Shown piece after piece: positions 43,032 to 50,821 of a stretch of 64,000 bases of DNA. The notes below the pieces were generated by a model. The model did no database searches and was not told the origin of the DNA. It saw only the letters and a program-made list of their open reading frames with translations. How positions within the stretch are numbered: the stretch's first letter is position 1; every line of letters starts with the position of its first letter. This stretch comes from Streptomyces sp. NBC_00234 (GTDB lineage Bacteria; Actinomycetota; Actinomycetes; Streptomycetales; Streptomycetaceae), in contig NZ_CP108101.1 in assembly GCF_036195325.1 (NCBI RefSeq), positions 4,526,001 to 4,590,000 of the forward strand, written 5' to 3'. Position numbers and translations under genes: made by a program.

Positions 43032-44038
43032 GCGGGCACCGCCTTCCGGCGCACCAGGGCGACCAGGAACGGCACCCCGATCAGCGCGGTCATCACGCCT
43101 GCGGGGACCTCGCTCGGCGGGAACACGATCCGGCCGATCACGTCCGAGACGAGCAGCATCACGGGGCCGATCAGCGCCGCCATCGGCAGGACCCAGCGGT
43201 GGTCGCTGCCGACGACGGCGCGGGCGATGTGCGGGACGGCGAGTCCGATGAAGGCGATGGGCCCGGCCGCCGCGACCGCGGCGCCGGTCAGCACGGTGGC
43301 CCCGACCCCGCCGACGATCCGTACCGTCGCGACCTTCTGCCCGAGCCCCTTCGCCACGTCCTCGCCGAGCGCGAGCGCGTCCAGACCCCGTGACACGGAG
43401 AGGACGAGTACCGCGCCGACGAGGAGGAACGGCCAGATCTGCTGCGCCACCTCGGCCTCGCGGCCGGCGATCGAACCGACCTGCCAGAAGCGGAACTCGT
43501 CCATCGCCGAGGCGTTGGTCGTCAGTACGGCGCTGGTCACCGACACCAGCAGGGCGTTGATCGCGGCGCCGCCCAGCGCGAGCTTGACCGGCGTCGCACC
43601 ACCGCGCCCGCTCGACGCGATGGCGTACACGGCGACGGACGCCGCGGCGGCCCCGGCGAACGCGAACCACACGTACCCGGAGAGCGTGTGGATCCCGGCG
43701 TACGCGATGGCCAGCACCACGCCCACCGAGGCGCCCTGGCTGATGCCGAGGATGCCGGGGTCGGCGATCGGGTTACGGGTGATGCCCTGGAGCACCGTGC
43801 CCGCGAGGGCCAGCGCCGCGCCGACCATCAGTCCGATGACGGTGCGCGGCACCCGCATGTTCCGGATCACCTCGGCGGCGTCGGAGTGGCCGCCGTGCAC
43901 GAGGGCGTCGTACACCTCGGAGGGCGGAATGGACCGTGCGCCCACGGCCAGGCTGAGCAGGATCGCCACCAGCAGCGCCACGACGGCCGCCGCCGTCGCG
44001 GTTGCGCGTCTGGAGAGGCGTGGAGCGGCGGCTGACAT
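43028..44038 (-). CDS. FecCD-family permease, first subunit
   Basis: The 336-residue protein has about ten membrane helices: MRVPRTVIGLMVGAALALAG, QGITRNPIADPGILGISQGA, and PIAFIGLAVPHIARAVVG are the family motifs. It is the first gene of the importer unit. The ATG at 44036-44038 lacks a clear ribosome-binding site, so the mRNA may be leaderless; a TTG three codons upstream is an alternative. A degenerate iron box lies 35-53 bp upstream, consistent with iron repression by a DtxR-type regulator. Confidence 0.92.
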   Translation of the reverse strand: MSAAAPRLSRRATATAAAVVALLVAILLSLAVGARSIPPSEVYDALVHGGHSDAAEVIRNMRVPRTVIGLMVGAALALAGTVLQGITRNPIADPGILGISQGASVGVVLAIAYAGIHTLSGYVWFAFAGAAAASVAVYAIASSGRGGATPVKLALGGAAINALLVSVTSAVLTTNASAMDEFRFWQVGSIAGREAEVAQQIWPFLLVGAVLVLSVSRGLDALALGEDVAKGLGQKVATVRIVGGVGATVLTGAAVAAAGPIAFIGLAVPHIARAVVGSDHRWVLPMAALIGPVMLLVSDVIGRIVFPPSEVPAGVMTALIGVPFLVALVRRKAVPA

Positions 44039-44072
44039 CTGAACCAATCGGGCGGAGTGCACGGCGTGGCGA

Positions 44073-44091
44073 GGCGGTAAGGCGGACCTAA
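44073..44091 (-). promoter_or_regulatory. Possible iron box (DmdR/DtxR type)
   Basis: Read on the minus strand, TTAGGTCCGCCTTACCGCC matches 13 of 19 positions of the TTAGGTTAGCCTAACCTAA consensus. Its position before the siderophore-importer genes fits iron control, but the match is partial. Confidence 0.4.
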
Positions 44092-44148
44092 GTCTAAGCG
44101 CCGCCCTACGGCCGAACGGGTGAGGGGGCGCCGCTCGGGGTCGGCACA

Positions 44149-44811
44149 ATGGCCACCATGACCGCACCTGCCCAGACCCCGCCCAAGACCCTGCTCACGG
44201 TCGGCTTCGACCTCGACATGACGCTCATCGACTCCCGGCCCGGCATCGGGGCCGCCTTCCGGGCGCTGTCCGCCGAGACGGGCGTCCCCATCGACGCCGA
44301 CCTGGTCGTCAGTCGGCTCGGACCGCCGGTCGAGGACGAAATGGCGCACTGGTTCCCGGCCTCCGGGGTGACCGCCGCCGCGGACCGCTACCGCGAGATC
44401 TATCCCCTGCACGCGATCACCCCGACCCCGGCACTGGCCGGCGCCCGGGAGGCCGTCGCCGCGGTGCGGGCGCTCGGCGGCCGGGCGATCGTCGTCACCG
44501 CCAAGCACGAGCCGAGCGCGAAGCTGCACCTCGCCCACCTCGGCATCGAGCCGGACGCGGTCATCGGCCGGCTCTGGGCGGAGGCCAAGGCGCAGGCGCT
44601 GCTCGAATACGGTGCGCAGGTCTACGTCGGCGACCACACCGGGGACGTACGGGGCGCGCGGGCGGCTTCCTGCCTGTCGGTCACCGTCACGACGGGCCCG
44701 TGCGACGCGGAGGAGCTGCGGGCGGCGGGCGCGGACGTCGTCCTGCCGGACCTCACCGGCTTCCCGGCCTGGCTGTCCTCCTGGTCGGCCTCAGGTGCCG
44801 GACGGGTCTGA
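44149..44811 (+). CDS. HAD-family phosphatase, phosphoglycolate-phosphatase-like
   Basis: The 220-residue protein has motif I GFDLDMTLIDS (nucleophile Asp21, acid Asp23), a small helical cap (about 35-95), motif II IVVTAK, the Lys in EAKAQAL, and motif III YVGDHTGDVRGARAA. It hydrolyses a small phosphoester in the cytoplasm; the substrate is unknown. There are two possible ATGs (44149 and 44158), neither with a strong site. It is divergent from the siderophore importer, and its 3' end overlaps a convergent small gene by 21 bp. Confidence 0.88.
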   Translation: MATMTAPAQTPPKTLLTVGFDLDMTLIDSRPGIGAAFRALSAETGVPIDADLVVSRLGPPVEDEMAHWFPASGVTAAADRYREIYPLHAITPTPALAGAREAVAAVRALGGRAIVVTAKHEPSAKLHLAHLGIEPDAVIGRLWAEAKAQALLEYGAQVYVGDHTGDVRGARAASCLSVTVTTGPCDAEELRAAGADVVLPDLTGFPAWLSSWSASGAGRV

Positions 44812-45024
44812 CCTGCTCAGCCACACCGACCGGACGACCCCCGCCCCGGCGATCAGGAAGCCCACGCCCATCAGCATGGAGACCGCGTAGGCGATGGCCG
44901 GGAAGGGGTCGGTGCCCAGGAACAGCGGGGCCACAGTGACCAGAGTGGCCACTGCGCCGACGAAGAAAACGATCGCGCCGACCTGTACGAGCCGGTCACC
45001 GGCGCCAGAAGGAGTAGTACTCAC
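44791..45024 (-). CDS. Small two-TM membrane protein
   Basis: The 77-residue protein has two hydrophobic segments (about 14-37 and 42-64) joined by a short loop, a Ser/Thr-rich N-terminus and a basic C-terminal end. The pattern is common in actinobacteria just before the cold-shock gene. Function is unknown. It is convergent with the HAD gene (21 bp overlap) and divergent from the cold-shock gene. Confidence 0.75.
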   Translation of the reverse strand: MSTTPSGAGDRLVQVGAIVFFVGAVATLVTVAPLFLGTDPFPAIAYAVSMLMGVGFLIAGAGVVRSVWLSRSDPSGT

Positions 45025-45190
45025 CCGGCCAGGGTAGTTCCCAGCCCGGAGGAACCATCCGGCGACGTCTTGTCACCGGCCCCTGGGCCATTAGCCTTGG
45101 GCATGGCGGGTCATGGGACCCGCTGTACTGCTATCCGGAGCCGATTCCCGGCTCTCCCGCGCACCGACGAGTACGAGGACGAGGACAGAC

Positions 45191-45574
45191 GTGCCCACGG
45201 GTAAGGTCAAATGGTTCAATTCGGAAAAAGGCTTCGGCTTTCTTTCGCGTGACGACGGCGGCGACGTCTTCGTCCACTCGTCGGTCCTCCCCGCCGGCGT
45301 CGACGCACTCAAGCCCGGCCAACGGGTCGAGTTCGGTGTCGTCGCAGGTCAGCGCGGTGACCAGGCCCTCTCCGTCGCGATCCTCGACCCCACCCCGTCC
45401 GTCGCCGCGGCGCAGCGCCGCAAGCCGGACGAGCTGGCGTCGATCGTGCAGGACCTGACGACGCTGCTGGAGAACATCACGCCGATGCTGGAGCGGGGCC
45501 GCTACCCCGACAAGGCCGCGGGCGCCCAGATCGCCGGTCTGCTCCGCGCGGTCGCCGACCAACTCGACGTCTAG
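45191..45574 (+). CDS. Cold-shock domain protein with C-terminal extension
   Basis: The 127-residue protein has one cold-shock domain (1-66: GKVKWFNSEKGFGFLS with RNP1 KGFGF at 13-17, RNP2 DVFVH at 25-29) and a 60-residue helical C-terminal part (ELASIVQDLTTLLENITPML). It binds single-stranded RNA or DNA. The extension places it with the long actinobacterial type rather than the 67-residue CspA type. The start is GTG at 45191. About 165 bp of untranslated sequence precede it, leaving room for a structured leader. Confidence 0.94.
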   Translation: MPTGKVKWFNSEKGFGFLSRDDGGDVFVHSSVLPAGVDALKPGQRVEFGVVAGQRGDQALSVAILDPTPSVAAAQRRKPDELASIVQDLTTLLENITPMLERGRYPDKAAGAQIAGLLRAVADQLDV

Positions 45575-45607
45575 GGCCTCCCGGGCCTTTCGTTCGGCCC
45601 TCAGGGC
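45572..45607. repeat. Dispersed intergenic repeat, short relative
   Basis: CTAGGGCCTCCCGGGCCTTT and CGTTCGG recall the 39 bp repeat near 20.2 kb. It lies between the cold-shock and mqnD stops and can also form a GGCC-rich stem. Confidence 0.5.
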
Positions 45608-46483
45608 TCAGAGAGACGTCAGCGCGTCGCGGCCGAGCGGCGGTACCAAGCCCTCGGCCGCGGCGCGCGTCAGCAGTCCGCGGATCGCCGCGTAGCCGGC
45701 CTCGCCGAGGTCCGCCGTGAACTCGTTGACGTACAGCCCGATGTGCTGGTCCGCCACGGACGGGTCCATCTCCTGCGCGTGCTCCAGCACGTACGGCCGG
45801 GACCGCTCGGGGTCGTCCCAGGCCATCCGGACCGACGTACGGGCCGAATCGGCCAACTTTTCGAGCATTTCCTTGCCCAGCGACCGCTTGGCGATGATCG
45901 CGCCGAGCGGGATCGGCAGGCCCGTCGTCCGCTCCCAGTGCTCGCCCATGTCGGCGAGGCTGTGCAGACCGTAGTTCCGGTACGTGAAGCGGGCCTCGTG
46001 GATCACGAGCCCGGCATCGACCCTGCCGTCGCGCACGGCGGGCATGATCTCGTCGAACGGCATGGCGACGATCTCGCCGACCCCGCCGGGCACGACCTCC
46101 GCCGCCCACAGCCGGAACAGCAGGTACGCGGTGGAGCGCTCGCTCGGCACGGCGACCGTCCGCCCCGTCAGATCGGTGCCCGGCTCCTTCGTCAGGACCA
46201 GCGGACCGCAGCCCCGGCCGAGCGCGCCGCCGCACGGCAGCAGCGCGTACTCGTCCAGGACCCACGGCAGAACGGCGTACGACACCTTCAGCACGTCGAA
46301 CTCGCCGCGCTCGGCCATGCCGTTGGTGATGTCGATGTCCGCGAACGTGACGTCGAGGGCGGGTGCCCCGGGGACTCTGCCGTGCGCCCAGGCGTCGAAG
46401 ACGAAGGTGTCGTTCGGGCACGGCGAGAAGGCGATGCGCAGCTTCGCGTCGGCGGGCACGGAGTCAGTCGAGGTGTCGGTCAT
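45608..46483 (-). CDS. mqnD: 1,4-dihydroxy-6-naphthoate synthase
   Basis: The 291-residue protein has the periplasmic-binding-like fold of MqnD. It starts IAFSPCPNDTFVFDAWAHGR and carries DIDITNGMAERGEFDVLKVS, CGPLVLTKEP, PSERSTAYLLFRLW and a conserved His in GLVIHEARFTY. The enzyme forms 1,4-dihydroxy-6-naphthoate from cyclic de-hypoxanthine futalosine, in the futalosine route to menaquinone. The ATG at 46481-46483 overlaps mqnB by 20 bp. It converges with the cold-shock gene. Identification is firm. Confidence 0.95.
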   Translation of the reverse strand: MTDTSTDSVPADAKLRIAFSPCPNDTFVFDAWAHGRVPGAPALDVTFADIDITNGMAERGEFDVLKVSYAVLPWVLDEYALLPCGGALGRGCGPLVLTKEPGTDLTGRTVAVPSERSTAYLLFRLWAAEVVPGGVGEIVAMPFDEIMPAVRDGRVDAGLVIHEARFTYRNYGLHSLADMGEHWERTTGLPIPLGAIIAKRSLGKEMLEKLADSARTSVRMAWDDPERSRPYVLEHAQEMDPSVADQHIGLYVNEFTADLGEAGYAAIRGLLTRAAAEGLVPPLGRDALTSL

Positions 46484-47183
46484 GCAGAGTCCAACCTTCC
46501 AGTACGGGGGCGATCTTCCCGAACGCCTCGGTGAGCGCGGCCAGGGCCTCGCCGATGCGCCAGGCGGCCCGGTCGCGCGGACCGACCGCGTTCGAGACGG
46601 CCCGCAGCTCCAGCACCGGTACGCCGAGCAGTTCGGCGGCCTCGGCGACACCGAACCCCTCCATCGCCTCGGCGACGGCACCCGGGTGCGCTGCGAGCAG
46701 CTCCGCGGCACGCGCCGCGCTGCCGGTCACGGTGGAGACGGTGAGCACCTCGCCGGAGACGGCGCCGGTGGCCGCGGCCACCGCGCGTACCAGCGAGCGA
46801 GGCGGCAGATACCAGTCGCGGCCGAAGCCGAGACCGGTCACCGGGACGAACCCGTCGGGGGTCTGCGCCCCCAGGTCCGCGGCGACGATGCGTCTCGCCA
46901 CGACGAGCGAGCCCACGGGGGCGGCGGGCGCGAAGCCGCCGCCGATGCCGGCGGAGACGATCAGTTCGTACGGGGTGGGGGCGGCGGCCAGCGCGAACGC
47001 GGCCGAGGCCGCGGCGGCGGCCGGACCGGCTCCGCCCGCCAGGACGTCGAGGCCACCGGCCCGGTGGATCTCCGCACCCGGCACGGAACGCACCCGCGGC
47101 CCGTCCCCGAACGCACGCGTGACCGCGTCCCTCTCCACGGGGACAGCGGTCACGACGAGCACACGCGCGAGGGAGTCCCGCAA
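46464..47183 (-). CDS. mqnB: Futalosine hydrolase
   Basis: The 239-residue protein belongs to the nucleoside phosphorylase/MTAN fold: LVVTAVPVERDAV, VSAGIGGGFAPAAPVGSLVV, and AEAMEGFGVAEAAELLGVPVLELRAVSNAVG with the catalytic Asp-equivalent region. It cleaves hypoxanthine from futalosine, releasing de-hypoxanthine futalosine. It lies upstream of mqnD with a 20 bp overlap, so two steps of one pathway are coupled. The start is TTG at 47183, directly after the stop of the DUF2771 gene; later GTG codons (about residue 8) are possible alternatives. Confidence 0.94.
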   Translation of the reverse strand: MRDSLARVLVVTAVPVERDAVTRAFGDGPRVRSVPGAEIHRAGGLDVLAGGAGPAAAAASAAFALAAAPTPYELIVSAGIGGGFAPAAPVGSLVVARRIVAADLGAQTPDGFVPVTGLGFGRDWYLPPRSLVRAVAAATGAVSGEVLTVSTVTGSAARAAELLAAHPGAVAEAMEGFGVAEAAELLGVPVLELRAVSNAVGPRDRAAWRIGEALAALTEAFGKIAPVLEGWTLHDRHLD

Positions 47184-47185
47184 GG

Positions 47186-47665
47186 TCAGTCGGTCTTCTT
47201 GAGCTGGAACTGCCAGATGCCCGTGAGCCGCTTGCCCGTGGTCTCCACGATGCTGATCTGCGTCTTGTTGGTGGTCTCGCCGGTCTGGCTGGCGAAGAAG
47301 GCGCTGCCCGGGATGGACCGGTAGGTCTTCTTGTAGGGCTCCTGCTCGGCCTGCTGGCCGTTGATGAAGAGCGTCCAGCCGTTGTCGGCGATCTCCGGGT
47401 CGACGCCGAAGCGGACCTTGTCGTCCATCGCGACGTCGATGCTGTGCTCTGCCTTCTTGTTCAGGCAGCCCTGGATCAGCGATTCCTTGATGGGATCGCC
47501 GTCGTTGTAGCAGGACGCCTCGACGGCCACCGACTTGTCGCCGACCGTCACGGTCGCGAGCGGCGTCGGCTTGTCGCAGGCGGACAGGACGAGGAGTCCC
47601 GCGGACACGGCACCAAGAGCGACGCCGATTCGACGGCTCTTACCTGAGAAGAACGCAACGGTCAT
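47186..47665 (-). CDS. DUF2771 lipoprotein
   Basis: The 159-residue protein has a signal peptide with lipobox LVLSAC (Cys30 is the lipid-modified residue). The mature domain has KSVAVEASCYNDGDPIKESL, LFINGQQAEQEPYKK and an ISIVETTGKRLTGIWQFQLKK end, the DUF2771 pattern. It is exported and lipid-anchored. Function is unknown. It is 2 bp from mqnB and 27 bp from the MFS gene, within a four-gene run. Confidence 0.88.
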   Translation of the reverse strand: MTVAFFSGKSRRIGVALGAVSAGLLVLSACDKPTPLATVTVGDKSVAVEASCYNDGDPIKESLIQGCLNKKAEHSIDVAMDDKVRFGVDPEIADNGWTLFINGQQAEQEPYKKTYRSIPGSAFFASQTGETTNKTQISIVETTGKRLTGIWQFQLKKTD

Positions 47666-47692
47666 GGGCGGAAGGCTATCGGTCGCCCGGGC

Positions 47693-49153
47693 TCACGCCA
47701 CGCGGGGGTGCGGCGTGCCGCGCCGCGCGGCGCCCAGCAGCCCCCGTACGGAGGTTGCGGCGCCCAGGCCGAGGATGCCCGCGGCGACCGACATGCCGAG
47801 TACTCCGTTGAGGGGGAGGGCGATGCCGATACCGCCGCCCACCACCCAGGCCATCTGCAGCAGGGTCTCGGACCGGGCGAAGGCGGACGTGCGCACTTCC
47901 TCCGGTACGTCGCGCTGGATCATGGCGTCCAGGGACAGCTTCGACAGGGCCTGGGTGAAGCCCGCGACCGCGCCGAGCGCGGCGACCATGAGGGTGGAGA
48001 AGAAGACGGCGGCCAGCACGGCGACGCCGAGTGCGAGACCCAGCACGGTCGCGATGATCACCTCGGGGCCGCGGGCCCTGAGCCAGGAGCCCACCGCCGT
48101 ACCGCAGGCGTTGCCGACACCGGCCGCGACGCCGACGATGCCGAGGGACACGGCGGCGCTCTGGCCGGCCAGCGGGTGCTCGCGCAGCAGGAACGCCAGG
48201 AAGAAGATGAGGAAGCCGGAGAGGGCCCGGTGGGAGGCGTTCGCCTGGAGTCCGTGCAGGACGGACGGCCCGACGGACCGCAGCCCCGGTGGTTTGTCCC
48301 GGCCCCGCTTCTCGCCCTCCCCCTTCCGGCTGCCGTCGACCCTGCTGCTTCCGGTCCTGCTCCCGGCCTTCTCGCCCTTGCCCGTCGGACGGTTCCCGGT
48401 GGCGGTCTCGCCGTGCGGAACGATCAGCCGGGCCCTGCGCTCGCCCTTCGCCGAGTCCACCTTGTGCGGCAGCGTGAAGGCCAGGAAGGTCCCGGCGAGG
48501 AAGATCACGCAGGCTCCGTAGAGCGGCCAGGCGGATCCGATGCTCTGGAGGCCCGCCCCGATGGGCGCCGCCACCCCGGTCGCCAGGAGGCCGGCGAGGG
48601 TGACCCGGGAATTGGCCTTCACCAGGGAGAAGCGGGGTGGCAGGAGCCGTGGCACGACGGCGCTGCGCACCACCCCGTACGCCTTCGAGCAGACCAGGAC
48701 GCCCAGCGCCGCCGGATACAGCTCCAGGCCGCCCGTCGCCACCGCCCCCGACATGGTGATCGCGAGCAGCGCCCGGGCGAGCATCGCGCCCGCCATCGCC
48801 GCGCGGCGGCCGTGCGGCAGCCGGTCGAGGAGGGGACCGATCACCGGGGCGAGGAGCGTGAACGGAAGCATCGTGATGGCGAGGTACAGGGCCACGCGCC
48901 CGCGCGCCTCGTCCGTCGGTACGGAGAAGAACACCGTGGAGGCGAGCGCGACGGTGATCATGACGTCGCCCGCGCCGTTCACGGCGTGGAGTTCGATCAG
49001 CTTCCCGAGCCCCGACTCACCGGCACCATGGGCGTGCGTCGCCTTGCGGATGCCCTTCGCCGTGCCGGTGAACGGCCGGTGCAGGGCACGACCCATCGAC
49101 CGGCCCGCCGTGCGGAGCGGGCCGGGACCGTCGTGCGACCTGGCGGCAGCCAC
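47693..49153 (-). CDS. MFS transporter linked to the menaquinone genes
   Basis: The 486-residue protein has twelve membrane segments, with a 65-residue hydrophilic central loop rich in Lys/Gly/Arg (residues about 250-315) between the two halves. The start at GTG 49151-49153 gives an AAARSHDGPGPLRTAGRS leader. The internal ATG 19 codons later is an alternative. The substrate is unknown. Mycobacterial genomes carry a similar MFS gene near their cold-shock and DUF3027 genes. It heads the MFS-DUF2771-mqnB-mqnD run. Confidence 0.85.
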   Translation of the reverse strand: MAAARSHDGPGPLRTAGRSMGRALHRPFTGTAKGIRKATHAHGAGESGLGKLIELHAVNGAGDVMITVALASTVFFSVPTDEARGRVALYLAITMLPFTLLAPVIGPLLDRLPHGRRAAMAGAMLARALLAITMSGAVATGGLELYPAALGVLVCSKAYGVVRSAVVPRLLPPRFSLVKANSRVTLAGLLATGVAAPIGAGLQSIGSAWPLYGACVIFLAGTFLAFTLPHKVDSAKGERRARLIVPHGETATGNRPTGKGEKAGSRTGSSRVDGSRKGEGEKRGRDKPPGLRSVGPSVLHGLQANASHRALSGFLIFFLAFLLREHPLAGQSAAVSLGIVGVAAGVGNACGTAVGSWLRARGPEVIIATVLGLALGVAVLAAVFFSTLMVAALGAVAGFTQALSKLSLDAMIQRDVPEEVRTSAFARSETLLQMAWVVGGGIGIALPLNGVLGMSVAAGILGLGAATSVRGLLGAARRGTPHPRVA

Positions 49154-49642
49154 GTCGTCATAGTGCCCCAACCCGCGCCGCGGTGAACCATGATCGGCGC
49201 GGGCGCGCGGAGGACGACGCCCTGTCGGGTCAGTGGTGGAGCCGGGCGAGGGGTGGCCCGGGGTGGTCCGGCGCGGATCGCGAGGCAATTTCCGTGGGGA
49301 GAAATCGCCCCCGAACCCGCCCCGGAACGGTCGCGCCGCGGACACGCCGGGGGACGTGAGGCCGGACACGGCACCGGATACGGCCTTCTTTGGGACACGC
49401 AGGTGGGCGGAGAGCGGCGGAGAGGGTAGCGTGCGTAACGCGCCACCGGCGGTTGTTCTTGGCCGCGCGCCTCTCGGCGATCCCGCAGAATGGGTGACAG
49501 AAGGCGCGCCCGAGGCAGGCACAACGGGTGTGGACGTCGACGCGGCCCCCAGGTCCGCTCCGCCCACAGCTGTCATGGCCGAAATCGGCAATCGTGTAGC
49601 AGCTGGCGCGCTCGAGACGGCGTATGGAGAGAAGCGAGACCT
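49154..49642. other. 489 bp gene-free region before DUF3027
   Basis: The divergent promoter region of the MFS-mqn run and the DUF3027 gene is unusually long. A 50-codon frame (49494-49646) exists but has poor GC at third positions. I see no strong stem-loop. It may contain a long leader or an unannotated small RNA. Confidence 0.45.
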
Positions 49643-50587
49643 GTGAGTGCTGCGACGACGCGAAGCCGTACTGCCCGTACCCCCGCGCCCGACCGCCTGT
49701 GCGCCGAGGCGGTAGACCTCGCCCGTGCGGCGGCCGAAGAGGCTGCCGCGCCCGGTGTGGTCGGTGAACATGTGTCCCTGATCGCCGAGGGGGACCGGGT
49801 CGTCACGCACTTCTTCGAGTGCAAGGAGCCCGGGTACCGGGGCTGGCGCTGGGCGGTGACGGTCGCCAGGGCCTCCCGCGCGAAGAACGTCACGCTCGAC
49901 GAGACGGTCCTGCTGCCCGGTTCCGACGCCCTCCTCGCCCCTGAATGGGTGCCGTGGAGCGAGCGGCTGCGCCCCGGCGACATGGGCCCGGGAGACCTGC
50001 TGCCCACCGAGGCGGAGGACCTTCGCCTGGAGCCCGGATACACCGGCGAGGACGAGCCCCCGCCGAACTCCGTCGAGTCCGAGGAGACCGAACTCTCCGA
50101 GGACCTGGCCGATCTCGTCGACACGGAGGACGCGGAGCTGACGACGCGCCCCGGTACGACGAGCCGCGGCTCGATCGGCGCGGTCGCGGACGAGCTGGGC
50201 ATGCGGCGTGCGCGGGTGCTGTCCCGGTACGGACTGCATGTGGCCGCCGACCGCTGGGACGAGGCGTTCGGCCCGAAGACCCCGATGGCACAGGCGGCAC
50301 CAGCCGCGTGCGACACGTGCGCCTTCCTCGTCCCGCTCGCGGGCTCGCTGAAGCAGGCGTTCGGTGTGTGCGCCAACGAGTTCGCCCCGGCGGACGGCCG
50401 GGTGGTCTCGCTGTCGTACGGGTGCGGTGGTCACTCGGAGGCGGCGGTCATGCCGAAGCCGCCGAAACCGGCGCCGCACGCCCTGGACACGCTTCAGGTG
50501 GACGAGTACCCGCTGCGGCCGGCGCGGGACAGTGGATCGGTGCCGGTGGACGCGGACGTGGCACCGGAGGATCTGGGCCACTCCTAG
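49643..50587 (+). CDS. DUF3027 protein
   Basis: The 314-residue protein has an N-terminal domain (about 15-150; GEHVSLIAEGDRVVTHFFEC, GYRGWRWAVTVARA, VTLDETVLLPGSDAL, LAPEWVPWSERLRPGDMGPG) and a C-terminal part with MRRARVLSRYGLHVAADRW, CDTCAFLVPLAGSLKQAFGV, CANEFAPADGRVVSLSYGCG. The Cys residues (CDTC, VCAN, YGCGGH) could bind zinc. The family is actinobacterial and unknown. An acidic stretch (SEETELSEDLADLVDTEDAE) links the halves. The start is GTG at 49643. Confidence 0.88.
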   Translation: MSAATTRSRTARTPAPDRLCAEAVDLARAAAEEAAAPGVVGEHVSLIAEGDRVVTHFFECKEPGYRGWRWAVTVARASRAKNVTLDETVLLPGSDALLAPEWVPWSERLRPGDMGPGDLLPTEAEDLRLEPGYTGEDEPPPNSVESEETELSEDLADLVDTEDAELTTRPGTTSRGSIGAVADELGMRRARVLSRYGLHVAADRWDEAFGPKTPMAQAAPAACDTCAFLVPLAGSLKQAFGVCANEFAPADGRVVSLSYGCGGHSEAAVMPKPPKPAPHALDTLQVDEYPLRPARDSGSVPVDADVAPEDLGHS

Positions 50588-50690
50588 GGTCTTTCGTTCG
50601 GCTCCCGTTCGGTTCATGCCGGGCTCGCGGGGTACGCGTGCGGGGACGCCGGCCCCTGGGTCCGAGGGGCGCCGGCCCCCGGGTCCCGCT
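50586..50690. repeat. Dispersed intergenic repeat, diverged copy, with GC hairpin
   Basis: CCTAGGGTCTTTCGTTCGG and TTCATGCCGGGCTCGCGGGG match the ends of the 39 bp repeat of 20.2 kb, with an insertion of about 11 bases. A GCCGGCCCC/GGGGCGCCGGC stem follows at about 50650-50685 and may terminate DUF3027. Confidence 0.65.
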
Positions 50691-50821
50691 GTTCTCGACC
50701 GCCGGACGGCTTGATTCCGGCTGAGTGCCCCGCGTCGCCCGCGGCGGGCTCGCGGTACCTTCGGGCGCACACTGGCGTCATGGGTACACCGCGTACCCGC
50801 CGGAGAGAGCGGAGTCAGAGC

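Noticed and set aside
49494..49646. Possible 50-residue gene overlapping the DUF3027 start
   Set aside because: GC at third codon positions is well below the level of neighbouring genes and no ribosome-binding site fits. Kept only as a note on the gap.
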